Assembly (NCBI GenBank): GCA_016081115.2
Contig: CM071930.1
Location: 21,581,520-21,645,519, forward strand
DNA: 64,000 nucleotides
Direction of reading: 5' to 3'
Source of the DNA: Rehmannia glutinosa
Lineage: Eukaryota > Streptophyta > Magnoliopsida > Lamiales > Orobanchaceae
The first letter of the stretch is position 1. Every line of letters begins with the position of its first letter. A program made the translations under genes and the position numbers. Shown here in pieces: positions 33,494 through 44,248 of this stretch. The notes beneath the pieces are model-generated. The model ran no database searches and was not told where the DNA came from. It saw only the letters and a program-made list of their open reading frames with translations.

Positions 33494-35029
33494 TGTTAGG
33501 AATTTTATTGTTTAGATTTTGATGAATGCCATGTAAAACTTAGAATAGAAAGTTGGCACCCCAATTCTTGTTTTAAAATGCATTGTAATAAATAGAGTGG
33601 CAAGGCGAGTTAAGTCGCCTACGCCTAACATGCAAGAAGACAATCAAGACTTGAAGGAAGACTCATTGCTGAGAGACAGTGAGTATGGCAAAGAAGAGTA
33701 GAGGGAACCCTATGGAGAAGCGGTGAGATGCGGTGAGTGGAGCATCATCAAGTCAACTCAAGTAAAGCCAAGTCTCAAGTTGAAGTGACAAGAAGAGTCA
33801 TCCAATGATTGGAAGTCGACTCTAAGTCACCTGGGGAAAGCAAGGAAATGCGGTCAAGTCAAGATAATCGTAAAAGAACCGTTGCGACGTAAATCAAGAG
33901 ATTTACTTAAACAAGTAATATCTCCATACCACCTTTCTCGAAGTGCTCGGTCCCGAAGCGTGCAAAAGGAATGAACCAATGGGAAGCACCACACCGTGTC
34001 GAACTACGAAAAGGTGAAAGAACAATTCATACGAGGAAATGGCAATTCCAAGAACTGCAAGCCAACGACTGCAAAGTGACTTTCAAAAATAAGCCTATCT
34101 CTTCAACGGGCAAATTTTTGAAAGTTCACTATAAAAGGCTGAGGAGTTTGTTTGAGAAGATGGATGACACACATGTGAGATAAACAAGCATATTAGAAAA
34201 ACTGAAACATTCTCAATCCTCAAGCCTACATTACGAAGTACATCAATCCAACACTCACCTGTGAAGGAAAGAGAACTTCAATCAGTTGAAGAGGAAAATA
34301 CTGAAAACAAGGGGTCTACATTCCAGGAAGGATTGTAGAAAGGTTCAAGGTTGAACCAAGTCTTAAACTCTTGGAGGGCTTCGTGATCAAATCCAAAGAG
34401 TTTGAGCAAGTGAGCTGTAGTAACAAGGCGGCGCCTGCGAAGAAGTTCGAGTCGCACGAGAAGCCGGTGAGTGATCAAGGCGTCTCAGATCGAGTCCCTA
34501 AGGATCAAGTCGGCCGTTGTGATCAAGACTTGTATCCGGGTATTACCACTTTGTAAACCGATCATTACTTAGTGGATTCCTCCGGGAGTTGGAGAAGAGA
34601 GGAGTAGAAGAATTACCCCATCTTCGGACCTCTATAAAAACTTCATTGTGTCATTTACTTTTCAAAGACTTTAATTCTTGCATTATTAATTGCTTATATC
34701 TGCTGATAAATTTGCTATCCACCTAATAATTGATAAGTACTAAATCAAGCTCTAAAATCTTGCTTAATCAAACTTAAGGGTGTTAAGTCTTCCGCTGAAA
34801 AATAAAACCACAAAGTTGAGTTAAATTATAGCCAACAGGTGAGTTACTCCATCAATGGCTCAATTTGAGTCGTTGAGAGATTAACTCTCTTGAGTGACTA
34901 ATTCGATCATCCATCAAGGACACGGTGTGTAGAATCAACTCAGAGATTTAAAAGGACTAAATCGAAAATTTGGTAAGGTTTATTCAACCCCCCTTCTAAA
35001 CCTTACACTTACACCCCTTGGGACCTACA
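33494..35029 (+). repeat. Element E 3' LTR
   Basis: TGTTAGGAATTTTATTG to GGGACCTACA. Followed by CTATA (35030-35034), which repeats the bases left of the 5' LTR. Confidence 0.93.
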
Positions 35030-35344
35030 CTATATGTAGTAACTGGCCAGTCAGAGGAAAAACAGGAAATTAATGAATTTATTGTTGTAATTATGTAAAT
35101 TCTTTTCATGATATTAAATATTGACAGATATATCTCTACTAAGCGAGATGAAGCTCACCCCTATTATTATCATAACTTTTAGGTTGAGGAATTCGGCTGA
35201 AAATATGATTATGTGGATGGTGGAATAAATGTTATGCTATATTTATATTTTAAATAATTATGATTGGATTAAATTTGGATTTATTCTTTAATTTTTTTTC
35301 CGATTTATGCTTGGGATAATTGTTGGATATTTAATATGGAAGAT

Positions 35345-35435
<91 letters not shown>

Positions 35436-35573
35436 CATCATCATTATTTTTTTCTTAATTAAAAAATTCTAAATCGACTTTTTGATAATTATTGGGATCA
35501 CTTTAATATATAAATCGTTTTTCCTTAATAATATTTTTAGAGTACTTTAATTTCATAAAAGTGTGTCGTTACT
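35030..35573 (+). repeat. Element D 3' LTR, right part
   Basis: Continues D's LTR after element E: GTAGTAACTGGCCAGTCAGAGG matches 17513 onward. It contains an (ATT)n array of about 30 units (35347-35435), against about 16 units plus ATC units in the 5' LTR. It ends CGTTACT, then the ATTCC duplication. Confidence 0.88.
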
Positions 35574-36108
35574 ATTCCAATGCACCAAACCAGGATTAGA
35601 CATGTATCTACTCAGACAAGAAACAATATAGGCAATATCAGGCCTAGTTCTCACCATTAAATACATAGCAGATCCAATTGCATTAGCATAAGGAATGTTT
35701 TTCAAGCACATATTTCAGTCTCAGTCTTTGGGGATTGATCCCTACTTAACAGGAAATGAGAAGCAAGAGGCACATTAACAGATTTAGCACTAGTCATAGA
35801 AAATTTCTGCAAGATTTTTTCTATATAAGATGACTGATGTAAGTAAATGACAAATTTATTTCTGTCCCTATCAATATTCATGCCTAAAATTTTCTTAGCA
35901 TCACCAAGGTATTTTATGTCAAATTTTGCACTCAAAAAATGCCTAACATGATCAACAGTTTTGATGCAAGGTCCAGCCAACAACATGTCATCAACATATA
36001 ACAGTAAGAATACATGAGTAGTAGCATCAAGTTTAAAGTAAAGATAATGATCAAATTGACTTCTACAGAACTTCATCAAGCATGCACTGATCAAACTTTT
36101 TATTCCAT
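35574..36108 (-). pseudogene. Element C RT C-terminal half and start of RNase H
   Basis: On the minus strand: WNKKFDQCML at about 36107 (end of the fingers/palm), then RSQFDHYLYFKLDATTHVF and the catalytic LLLYVDDMLLAG (about 36010-35975). LGMNIDRDRNKF and SYIEKILQKFSM follow. After a stop at 35702 the frame continues as YANAIGSAMYLMVRTRPDIA to SNPGLVHW, where element D cuts it. The 5-bp duplication lies within the WN codons. Confidence 0.88.
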
Positions 36109-37145
36109 GGGCTAAACGGGCCACTACTATGCGGTCTAGCATTTTGCGAACATAACCCTAACCCTAGCGGGCTTCGGGCTAAATGGGCCACTAACGGGCT
36201 ACAAGCCAAAAAAATTAATTTTTTTATTTAAATCTAATTTTTATAGTAAAGCATGTATAACAATATAACAATCAAACTAAATATGCAAAACTAAATTACA
36301 AAATTTTTTTATGTTGCATTACAAGGATAAAAGTCTTAAAATTCAAATATAATCAAACATCATCATTATCGTCAAAAGGCTTTGAACTTTAAGAACATAC
36401 TTACTGCAATAAGAGTTAAAACAAAAATATGTGCAAAAACTCATTTCTAAAATGAAAATAGAAACAACAAACTACAATGTAAAATGATAAACACTATATA
36501 ATGAATATTTTCTTAATACCTTTTGATTTTTGTCAAACAAATTAAATAAATATAAATAATGATAAAACGCGATTTGATGTTCAATGTTTGTGCGTGAGAT
36601 AAGTTGGAATCTCAAAATACAACAAATTCATCTTTATAATTATTTGCATAAAGTTTCAATTATTTGTTACATTTAAGTCACGAAAATTTTAAATTTTTTA
36701 GATTATAGTATTGTATTTATTAGAGAGAGATAAACTATATAACATTTTAAATCATCATAATTGATTACATTTTAAGTCACTATAAAAATATTTTTCTTAG
36801 GAAATGCCTGCAAATCGTCTAACATCTCTATCACTTCAGTTGGCGCAACTCGTGTCAAATATAAATCTAAGTTCGTTGTTATAACCCAAAATAATGTGCA
36901 GCCTAGCGGATTGTCCACTGTTTTCCCACAACTAGGTCATGGTATTAAAATCTGTAGTGGCCCCATTTTTCTTTTTTCTATTTCAGTAATAATTATATAT
37001 TATATAAAAATTCAAAAATGCAAAAAAAAAAGAAACGGGCTGGCCCGTTTAGCCCGCTGGTGGATCGTCCGCCAAACATTTAGAGGCCCTAGCCCTATTT
37101 TTTAAACGGGCTGGCCCGCTGAGCCCGGCCCGTTTAACATCTCTA
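36109..37145. mobile_element. hAT-type MITE inserted in element C RT
   Basis: The right end, read inward, is TAGAGATGTTAAACGGGCC; the left end has GGGCTAAACGGGCC. GGGCTGGCCCGTTTAGCCC-like blocks recur near both ends, as in the widespread plant hAT MITEs of the 'TTAAACGGGCC' kind. It separates the RT motif QPEGFE (37146) from WNKKF (36107), and roughly 25 RT codons are missing, so the insertion came with a deletion or the target duplication was lost. The interior is AT-rich with no gene. Confidence 0.65.
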
Positions 37146-37510
37146 CTCAAAACCTTCTGGTTGTTTCATTTTTTTTTCATCCAAGTCACCATGTAAAGAA
37201 GCAGTTTTAACATCTAATTGTTTCAATTCCCAGTCAAATTGAGCAACAAGAGCAAGCATAATTCTCATAGTGACAAAACAACAGGAGCAAATATTTCTAT
37301 GTAATCAATCCCTTCCTTCTGAGTAAAACCCTTAACTACTAATCTGGCCTTAAACCTAACACCTTCAGATTCTTGTTTAACCTTATATAACCATTTGCAA
37401 TCAACTATTAAACAGTTAGCAGGTTTAGAAACAAGTATCCAGGTATTATTCACATGCAGAGAAGTCATTTCATCTTGCATAGGATTCATCCACTTAGAAG
37501 ACTCAGCAGA
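37146..37510 (-). pseudogene. Element C reverse transcriptase, N-terminal part
   Basis: Minus-strand frame 37489-37265 reads MNPMQDEMTSLHVNNTWILV, DCKWLYKVKQ, FKARLVVKGFTQKEGIDY and EIFAPVV. After a frame change it continues to VKTASLHGDLDEK and KQPEGFE at the hAT MITE boundary. It belongs with 35574-36108. Confidence 0.87.
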
Positions 37511-38365
37511 GATTTAATAGCATTAGAGAAGGTTTTAGGCTCAGAACCATCAATGGGTTCAAACACAGAAAAAACATATGAAGTCATGTGAAAATCAGCA
37601 AATTTGTTAGGAATTCTAACAATTTCTCCTAGTTTTATCCCTAGTTAACACATAATCATTCAAGTCATTATGCACATCATTAGCAGGCTCATTATTAGTG
37701 TTAACATCAGGGAATTCATTATGCACATCATGCAAATCATCATGCTGATTGTTTTCATCAATATGCACATCATTATTAACATCATAATCCAAAGCATCAT
37801 TCACAGAGACATCAGCAGGTACGGGAAGTATAGGAGACAAGTTAGAAGACTCCACCTCATATGGAGTACCAAAATTTTCAGAAACAGTTTGAGGGGAAGG
37901 GGGAACATAACAAGGGAATTCAAGTTTATTGAACACAACATCCCTACAAATCACAGTTTTAAAACCAGGTTCCCCTCTGTTCCAAAGTCTGTAGCCTTTA
38001 ATCCCTTCAGGGTAGCCAAGAAAAATACATTTAACAGACCTTGGTTCCAACTTATCAAGTTTTTGATGAACAAAAGTTGTGCAACCAAAAACTCTTAAAT
38101 TAGAGAAATTAACATTTTTCCTAGTCCAAACCTCTTCAGGATATTTCCCTTCCAAGGAGACTGAGGCTGACCTATTTATCAAATAGGTAGTTGTCACAAC
38201 AGCTTCACCCCTGAATCTCTTAGAGAGTCCAAAGGTAGCAAGCATTCTCCTCACTCTCTCTAAGAGTGTTCAATTCATCCTCTCAGCAACACCATTTTGC
38301 TGAGGAGAATAAGACACATACTTGTGCCTTTTAATACCAAACTCATCACAAAGATTGTCCATTAA
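37511..38365 (-). pseudogene. Element C integrase C-terminal half and linker
   Basis: Minus-strand frame 38254-37616. SPQQNGVAERMN (about 38311-38276) holds the catalytic Glu just before it, followed by a TGA that replaces CGA (RMN*TL). LINRSASVSLEGKYPEEVW, LRVFGCTTFVHQ and KCIFLGYPEGIKGYRLW are typical of the copia integrase C-terminal domain. The linker is Asp/Asn/His-rich. Confidence 0.87.
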
Positions 38366-38869
38366 TTAATTACAAAATTCTAGGCCATTATCAGTTCTCA
38401 AAACTTTAATCTTTTTACCAGTTTGGTTTTCAATAAGAGTCTTCCAAGTTTTGAACTTATCAAAAACATCAGATTTATTCTTTATTAAAAACACCCAAAC
38501 TTTCCTGGAATAGTCATCAATTATAGACAAAAAATATCTATGACCACTATGAGTAGGCACATAAGAGGGATCCCAAATATCAGCATGTAAGTACTCAAGA
38601 ATTTCACAACTAGCAGATTGTTTTGGGTTCACAGAGGAGGGGAATTTAACTTTATGTTGTTTACCATACACACATGATTCACATAAAGACAAAGTATCAA
38701 GTTTATGTTTACCAAAACATCCCTTATTCTGTAATAATTCAAGCCCTTTAGAGCTAATGTGACCAAGCCTTTTATGCCAAAGATCAGTCAAATCATTAGA
38801 AACAGAGTTACCAACTTTATTCACAGAATTAGGCGCAAAAGAATCATGTTTAGCATGAAAAACATACAA
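38366..38869 (-). pseudogene. Element C pre-integrase and integrase core
   Basis: LWHKRLGHISSKGLELL (zinc-binding H-H part) and CESCVYGKQHK (C-C part) form the HHCC domain. The catalytic Asp lies in LHADIWDPS (about 38600) and the second in VLRTDNGLEF (about 38400-38375). A stop follows at 38366, with the core continuing beyond it. Confidence 0.9.
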
Positions 38870-39274
38870 ATTTCTATTCTTCTCAACTTTAGCAATAACA
38901 AGAGAACCCTCATGAGTTTCATAACACCCTTACCCCATCTTCCCTCATAGCCATCATGTTCAAGCATAGCACAGGAGAACAAACTATTAGACAAGACAGG
39001 AACATGTCTTACATCATTGAGAGTCAACATAACCAATTTCAAGCTTTAAGCACACAGTACCAACACCAAATACTTGAAACTTTTTATCATTAGACATGGA
39101 CACAGATCCATTTTGTACAGAAGCATAAGTGTTGAACAAATGTTTAAAAGGTGTCATATGGAATGTGCATACAGAGTCAATAAGCCATTCATTTTCACGG
39201 AAAGCATTTGAAGGCACAACATTCACAGAATCAAGCAACTCAATGCACCACAAACACATCACCCATATGATCAT
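38870..39274 (-). pseudogene. Element C protease
   Basis: NEWLIDSVCTFHMTP on the minus strand (about 39190-39150) is the copia protease active-site block. The Gly of D-S-G reads Val. It is followed by VGTVCLKLEIG and, after a frame change near 39030, LNDVRHVPVLSNSLFS. Confidence 0.85.
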
Positions 39275-40180
39275 TAGAAGTAGTCAAGATCATAGAGTCA
39301 TTGGTTTGGTTTTTATTATTCTTGTTATTATTTTGATTGTTGTTCTGGTTATTTCTGGGTTTAGTACACTCTTTGATATAATGACCATGCTCACCACAGT
39401 TATAACACTTCCTGTTATCCTAGGTCTAGAATTAGACCTCCCTCTGCTTTTGCTTCTCTTTCTTCCAGACTTATTGTTATTGTTATTCCCATTCTTTTTA
39501 TTCTGATATTTACCCCTAACATGCATCACTTTCCCTGACCCCGGTTCATTCCCCTTAGATATCTGAAGATGAAGGTCATTACTCTTAAAGCCATTAGTCA
39601 CTATATCTAGGGTAATAGAGGCCCTTCCATACTTAAAGGCAGACTTAACATCACAGGAATCAGGAATAACATTCAGCAAAATAATATGAGTATAATCATC
39701 AATGTTTTTATCACCAGTCAACTTGATATCTTGTATCAATTTAGTAGAAACATCCAAGTTTTTATCCATATCCTTTGTCAAATCAAGTTTAAACCTGAAG
39801 AACTTTTCAAGTAGAAAGAGTTTTGAAGGTAAAGATGCTTCAGTAAACAATTCTTCAAGTTTATCCCAAAGTTCTTTGGCACTAGAAAGTTTGCCAACTT
39901 TTCTCAAAACAGAATCAGCGAGATTTAGGATAATGGATGAATATGCAAATTCTTCAAGTTCAGATTGGATTTTAGCAGTATCCTTATCAGTAAACTTTCG
40001 TTCAACAACTTTAAAATATTTTTGTTGAATCAAAATACATTTCAATTTCTGTTGCCAGATAGAAAAATCAGTTTTCCCATTGAAGGCTTCCAAGTGATAA
40101 CCAGAAACACCAGTTATGATCACAGATATAACACAAAGTATATCACACAGATTATGACACAGAATATGCAAGAAGCACAC
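39275..40180 (-). pseudogene. gag: Element C gag
   Basis: A 296-codon open frame. GYHLEAFNGKTDFSIWQQKL, then AKELWDKLEELFTEASLPSK and a basic Lys/Asn/Ser-rich tail are typical of a Ty1/copia UBN2-type Gag. After a 1-nt frame change it contains an intact CCHC knuckle CYNCGEHGHYIKEC at 39407-39366. The true start may be inside the open frame, since the first ~25 residues are hydrophobic and lie in the usual leader. Confidence 0.85.
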
Positions 40181-40631
40181 AATAGGTAAGTAATTATCAC
40201 AAGAAACAAGTCAGCAGAAGCAACACAATGTGGACCTCAAAAAGTCCAAATCTAAAACAATAGGAAATGATCAAGAAATAGTTAAGGACCACACAGAGTC
40301 CATCACAGAGTAGCAAGAGATAAAGATAGGCAACAATGGACCACACAGAGTATAATCAATAGAATCAACAAAAATGAAATAAAGAACAAAAATTGATCCC
40401 TCTCGCACCTCAGGATTCCACTGCACTCAAGGCACAGGGTCAAGAGGCTTAGTGCTAAGGGTTTCCCTAGACTAAGAACTGACTAAAGATAAAGAGGAAA
40501 AGAAAGAAAAGAGTCCTTACTACCAGGAGCAAGTCCTGGGGCTGAAACCAATCACAAGATCACCAGGTAGCCAAGAATCACCAAGATTGCACCAGAACCA
40601 GAAGCACCAACCCACCACGAGGCAGATCAGT
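40181..40631 (-). other. Element C 5' leader
   Basis: Untranslated leader between the primer site and gag. No ORF or other structure is seen. Confidence 0.6.
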
Positions 40632-40643
40632 GCTCTGATACCA
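40632..40643 (-). other. Element C primer binding site
   Basis: TGGTATCAGAGC on the minus strand, one base inside the LTR end. This fixes the orientation and the LTR boundary. Confidence 0.9.
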
Positions 40644-40644
40644 C

Positions 40645-41435
40645 TGTTAGGTATCTATCCGCCTCCAAATAGATCAATACACGTAGTACCAAAACAAATA
40701 CAAACTCAATAAAGCCTATTAGTTACAAGATTTACTCTAGACTCAAGATATAAAGAACATTACAAGAACAGAAAGAATATAACAAATATATGAGGGATAA
40801 AACTCTAAAATCGAATATTGAGAAATTTGGCTCAGGACAAGAAATTCCCACACAAAGTAGTCACCAAGAATCACCAAGAGAACCAAATTAATAGGTAGCC
40901 ACAATTGCCTCGCCACAAAGCCAAACCCCCAAAGAACTCAACCCAAAACAGATCTCAAAACCCTAGATCAAACCCTAACCACCCAAACCCTAGATCACAC
41001 CAGATATAGGGAAAACTTCATGGAGAATGTGGAGAAGGTGATCACTCACAAAGATCTCACACTCAAACTCACTATTTCACAAAGAAAGATCCAGCTAGAG
41101 ACTGAATCGAAGAGAGAGATAGAGAGATGAACACAGAAGCTTCGAGAGAGAGAGAGAGAGAGAGAGAGAAGTGAGAGTTACAGAATGAGAGCTAAGGTTC
41201 AGGGTTAGGGGTTTTATATGTAGGATGAACGGATATATGAACTAGGGTAAGATCAATGGTTGAGATACAAGCAAAGGGTCCGCGTACATATAAAACGGGT
41301 ACGTCAACCCGAACAACTGACTCGGTTTTAAGAGTAAAAGGCTGGGTTGGTTGCTTGGGCTTTAGGCTGCAAAGTTGGGCTTAAGTTGTTAGTTAAACGG
41401 GCCAAGTAATAATACAATGGGCCAATAACACAACA
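40645..41435 (-). repeat. Element C 5' LTR (791 bp)
   Basis: TGTTGTGTTATTGG at 41435 to GATACCTAACA at 40645 on the minus strand. The middle and end recur at 1692-2220 and 16073-16128. It contains a short (GA)n array near 41150. The insertion site of A corresponds to about 40852, and that of B to about 41378. Confidence 0.9.
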
Positions 41436-41443
41436 ACATAAGT

Positions 41444-41612
41444 GGTTTGTAAGCAGTCACTAATGACAATATTCTCATTGTCACTATACCTATAGTATGT
41501 TGTTTTGCAAGTAGTCACTAATGACAATATTCTCATTGTCACTATACATGTAGTATGTTATTTTGTAAGTAGTCACTAATGACAATATTCTCATTGTCAC
41601 TATATTTGTATG
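41444..41612. repeat. 58-bp tandem repeat, 3 copies, each with a hairpin
   Basis: AGTCAC recurs at 41455, 41513 and 41571. Each unit contains TGACAAT-ATTCTC-ATTGTCA, a 7-bp stem with a 6-nt loop. The hairpin is identical in the three copies while the linkers differ slightly. Confidence 0.85.
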
Positions 41613-42177
41613 CCTATAATTACATATATAATGATAATCTATTTTTATCACAATAATACATGTAAAATTATGATTATTAAATTAACAATTACTTTAATAA
41701 ATAGATAGTTTCTCAGAATGACCTAAGGCTGCGTGAAACCATCCGATCCCCTACTATACATTTTCAAGTGTACTCTCCATCATCCATCCTCCTTTAATCG
41801 AATAAATTTTCCTAAGCGGCTAAACTATCCAAGAATTTCACAATTTTCAGATACATGTCGCACAAATTTTTAAAACGAACTTGACATTTTTGTTATGCAA
41901 TATTTACTTGAGTCTTATTTAAAGTTCAAAGCTAACCAAATTGACTTATAGTGATATTCTGATACTAGACTATCAAGTAATTCCCAATATAAAATATATT
42001 AACCTGCGAGATTTCCTGTTGAATCATAATTTAAAAAAAATCACATTGCACAATACGATTTGATGCCGAAAGAACATAAATAGATACACACCGAGTACCA
42101 CATTTATTAAGTAGGCCGACAAGAAGCTATATATCCTGCTAATATACTTATTACCTATTGCTATAAAAAGAGCAAAC

Positions 42178-42440
42178 AAGGGAGTGTTTGCAAGAACTTT
42201 TTCTTTTAGAAGTGATTTATTGTAGCAAAAGTAGAAATGGTTGAGAATCAGAGGTTAATAGTGTTTGAAAATTGAATCAAAAGTTGATAGTATTTGGTGA
42301 AGAATTTGTAAAAGTACTTATTTGTTTTAAAAAATTAAAATCAGAAGCAGAAGCAAAAATCTAAAGAACCTCTCTCCTACTTTTAGATTCTGATTACATA
42401 AAGCAGAAGTTGGCGCTTGCAAACATTAAAAAATATCTTT
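42178..42440. mobile_element. Possible MITE
   Basis: The left end GGGAGTGTTTGCAAG and right end CTTGCAAACATTAAAAAA are inverted to each other over 11 bases, with AGAAG-type words inside both arms. No target duplication was confirmed. Confidence 0.35.
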
Positions 42441-42575
42441 TTTCAGCCGAAAAACTGAAAAACCTTCTTTTTTAGTGATTACAATTGCTCTCATACATAA
42501 CATCCAGATAGAATGATATCTAACAAAAGTAGTTCTCCACTCAACATAAGAGTTGCATAGGTTGATTGAATATAT

Positions 42576-43345
42576 TGTTGTATTTAACGAGTGTTTTTAA
42601 AAGATTCCCAATCCCACATAAAGAGTGTTATGGGATTAGTAATAATGGGCCAATGACTGTTATGAGCTTAGTAATAATGGGCCAAGAGAATAAGGAGGCC
42701 TTGCGCACATAAAGAGTTGGGCCAAATTTGCGGTTTCAAGTGTAAAACTGCAGATTCCCCGCCCCCCCCCCACCCTGGCGCGTGGGCGATACGGGCTCGA
42801 CCCACCTCATTTTTCCACTTAAAATTCTTAATATTTTGAGTTAATCCATCAGCCCATTTTTAGGATTAATGGATTAAGTTTTGAACTATTCAAAAACGTC
42901 ATCAGCATACTTTAATCCTTATCATCAGTTGGACCTTATCCTTTTAAACCCACTGAGGCCCGACTTTCAGAGTTTGCTCCACTTTTTTAGAATAAACTGA
43001 TCCTCCATTTTGATCGGACTGTTAGCACCCGTTGAGTTAGTTCCTATTTTTCAGCTTACACCCGTTGGGTTTATTTGGCTTATATATTTTCATACCTCAA
43101 TTAGAGAGTTACACAACAGAGTTCAGAAATATACACAACCTTCTATTTTTTGCGCTTATTTTTTTTCTCTATTGGGTTACGAATTACTTTTGCTATTCAT
43201 TTTCCTGTTGAATACCGGTGGATTGACAAAATAAAATCCTTAAGGACAGTTCATCCTTGCACACCTTAGGAATCCCTCTCTTTTTTGTTTCTATTCATCT
43301 AGATTTTTATTCTCTGTTTCGGACTGTTGCAACTTTTATACAACA
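42576..43345 (+). repeat. Element F 5' LTR (770 bp)
   Basis: TGTTGTATTTAACGAG to TTTATACAACA. Homologous to 47860-48985 once the MITE is removed. A C-rich tract at 42760-42775 differs from the other LTR. The ORF at 43010-43234 is LTR sequence and also appears in the 3' LTR (48243-48476); it is not a gene. Confidence 0.92.
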
Positions 43346-43363
43346 ATCTTAAGGATTTCACTA

Positions 43364-44248
43364 ATGGCGTCCGAACAAAAAAACATTGTTGCCCCCGATT
43401 CTGGTGCTATCGAGACCAACTTTGCTACTGTCACAGAAACACACACGCCACCAGTCCCTGTTGTCCATCCTCATGCCTTTCCTTACGCAAAACCATTTCT
43501 GGATATCTCCAAAATTGAGATGTTCGGGGGACAGAATTATAAATGGTGGCAGGAGAGAATATCCTCGATCCTTGACATGCACGTTGTTGCTTTTGCACTC
43601 ACTCAAAAGAAGCCCGAATCTTCTGATAATCCCAAGGAAATGGAGACTTGGATTTATGCCAACAAAGTATGCCGACATACGATTGTTAGCACTCTTACTA
43701 ATGATCTGTTTGATGTTTACTACTCCTACAAGGAAGCCATGGACATTTGGGAGTTCATTAATCTGAAACACACCGTTGAAGAGGCTGGAAAGCAAAAGTT
43801 TGTAATTGAGAATTACTATCGCTGGGAGATGACGGATGATAAGGATATCAAGATGCAGATTAACGAGTACCACAGACTGTTGGAGGATCTTAAAGCTGAA
43901 AAGATAATACTGCAAGAAGAATTTGTTGCTGGGATTTTGATCGAGAAGCTACCTGAAACTTGGAATGACTACAAACAACGACTCAAACATAAACACAAGC
44001 AATTGTCACTTGTGGACCTGATAACACATATCATCATCGAGGACACAAACCGGAGGGAACTTAAAGCCACAAAGGCGAAGGAGATAACTTCAAATGCAAA
44101 TATAGTACAAGGTGAGCCTTCTACCAAGCATGTTAAGAAATATCAACCTGATAATAAACCTAAAGTGAATAACCCCAATACTTTCAAGAAAAAAGGAAAC
44201 TATTATGTTTGTGGAAAGCCAGGTCACCATGCACCGCAATGTAAATAA
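43364..44248 (+). pseudogene. gag: Element F gag
   Basis: A 294-codon open frame starting MASEQKNIV, only 18 nt after the LTR. MFGGQNYKWWQERI, then AMDIWEFINLKH and GILIEKLPETWNDYKQRLKH are copia Gag features. The zinc knuckle reads YYVCGKPGHHAPQCK (about 44200-44244): the first Cys of CxxC is Tyr, a TGT-to-TAT type change. TAA follows directly at 44246, and the polyprotein similarity continues in frame after it. Confidence 0.88.

Larger units (their letters stand above)
20966..35029 (+). mobile_element. Element E: Sirevirus-like Ty1/copia retrotransposon, youngest insertion in the stack
   Basis: A 14.06-kb element with full LTRs of about 1.54 kb at both ends, primer site, polypurine tract and perfect CTATA target duplications (20961-20965 and 35030-35034). 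It has the same gene order as B, including the accessory ORF. Its LTRs agree base for base over long runs and differ mostly in short spots where B has CAG or CTG, so the real insertion may be very recent. The ORFs read as heavily frameshifted, but many of these breaks sit at the same CAG/CTG positions (see findings). Confidence 0.93.
16940..35573 (+). mobile_element. Element D: non-autonomous LTR retrotransposon, itself carrying three insertions
   Basis: LTR 16940-18040 is followed by an initiator-Met primer site; the second LTR is recovered in pieces from 19249 to 35573. ATTCC at 16935-16939 and 35574-35578 is the target duplication, inserted in element C's RNase H. After removing later insertions only about 1.2 kb of internal sequence remains, with no gag or pol, so it is non-autonomous or heavily deleted. 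The last base of the 3' LTR reads T where CA is expected. The strand call follows the primer site. Confidence 0.85.
41436..42575. other. Intergenic stretch between elements C and F
   Basis: No gene. It holds three copies of a 58-bp tandem repeat (41444-41612) and a MITE-like inverted repeat near 42178-42440. The rest is AT-rich and unremarkable. Confidence 0.6.

Noticed and set aside
37670..38098. Plus-strand 142-codon ORF rich in Ile and His
   Set aside because: Shadow of the Asp/Asn/His-rich linker and integrase tail of element C on the other strand.
41444..41612. CRISPR-like regular repeats
   Set aside because: Contiguous 58-bp tandem units with no spacers, in plant DNA.
43010..43234. 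Hydrophobic ORF, repeated at 48243-48476
   Set aside because: Lies wholly within both LTRs of element F; the duplication is the LTR pair, not a gene family.
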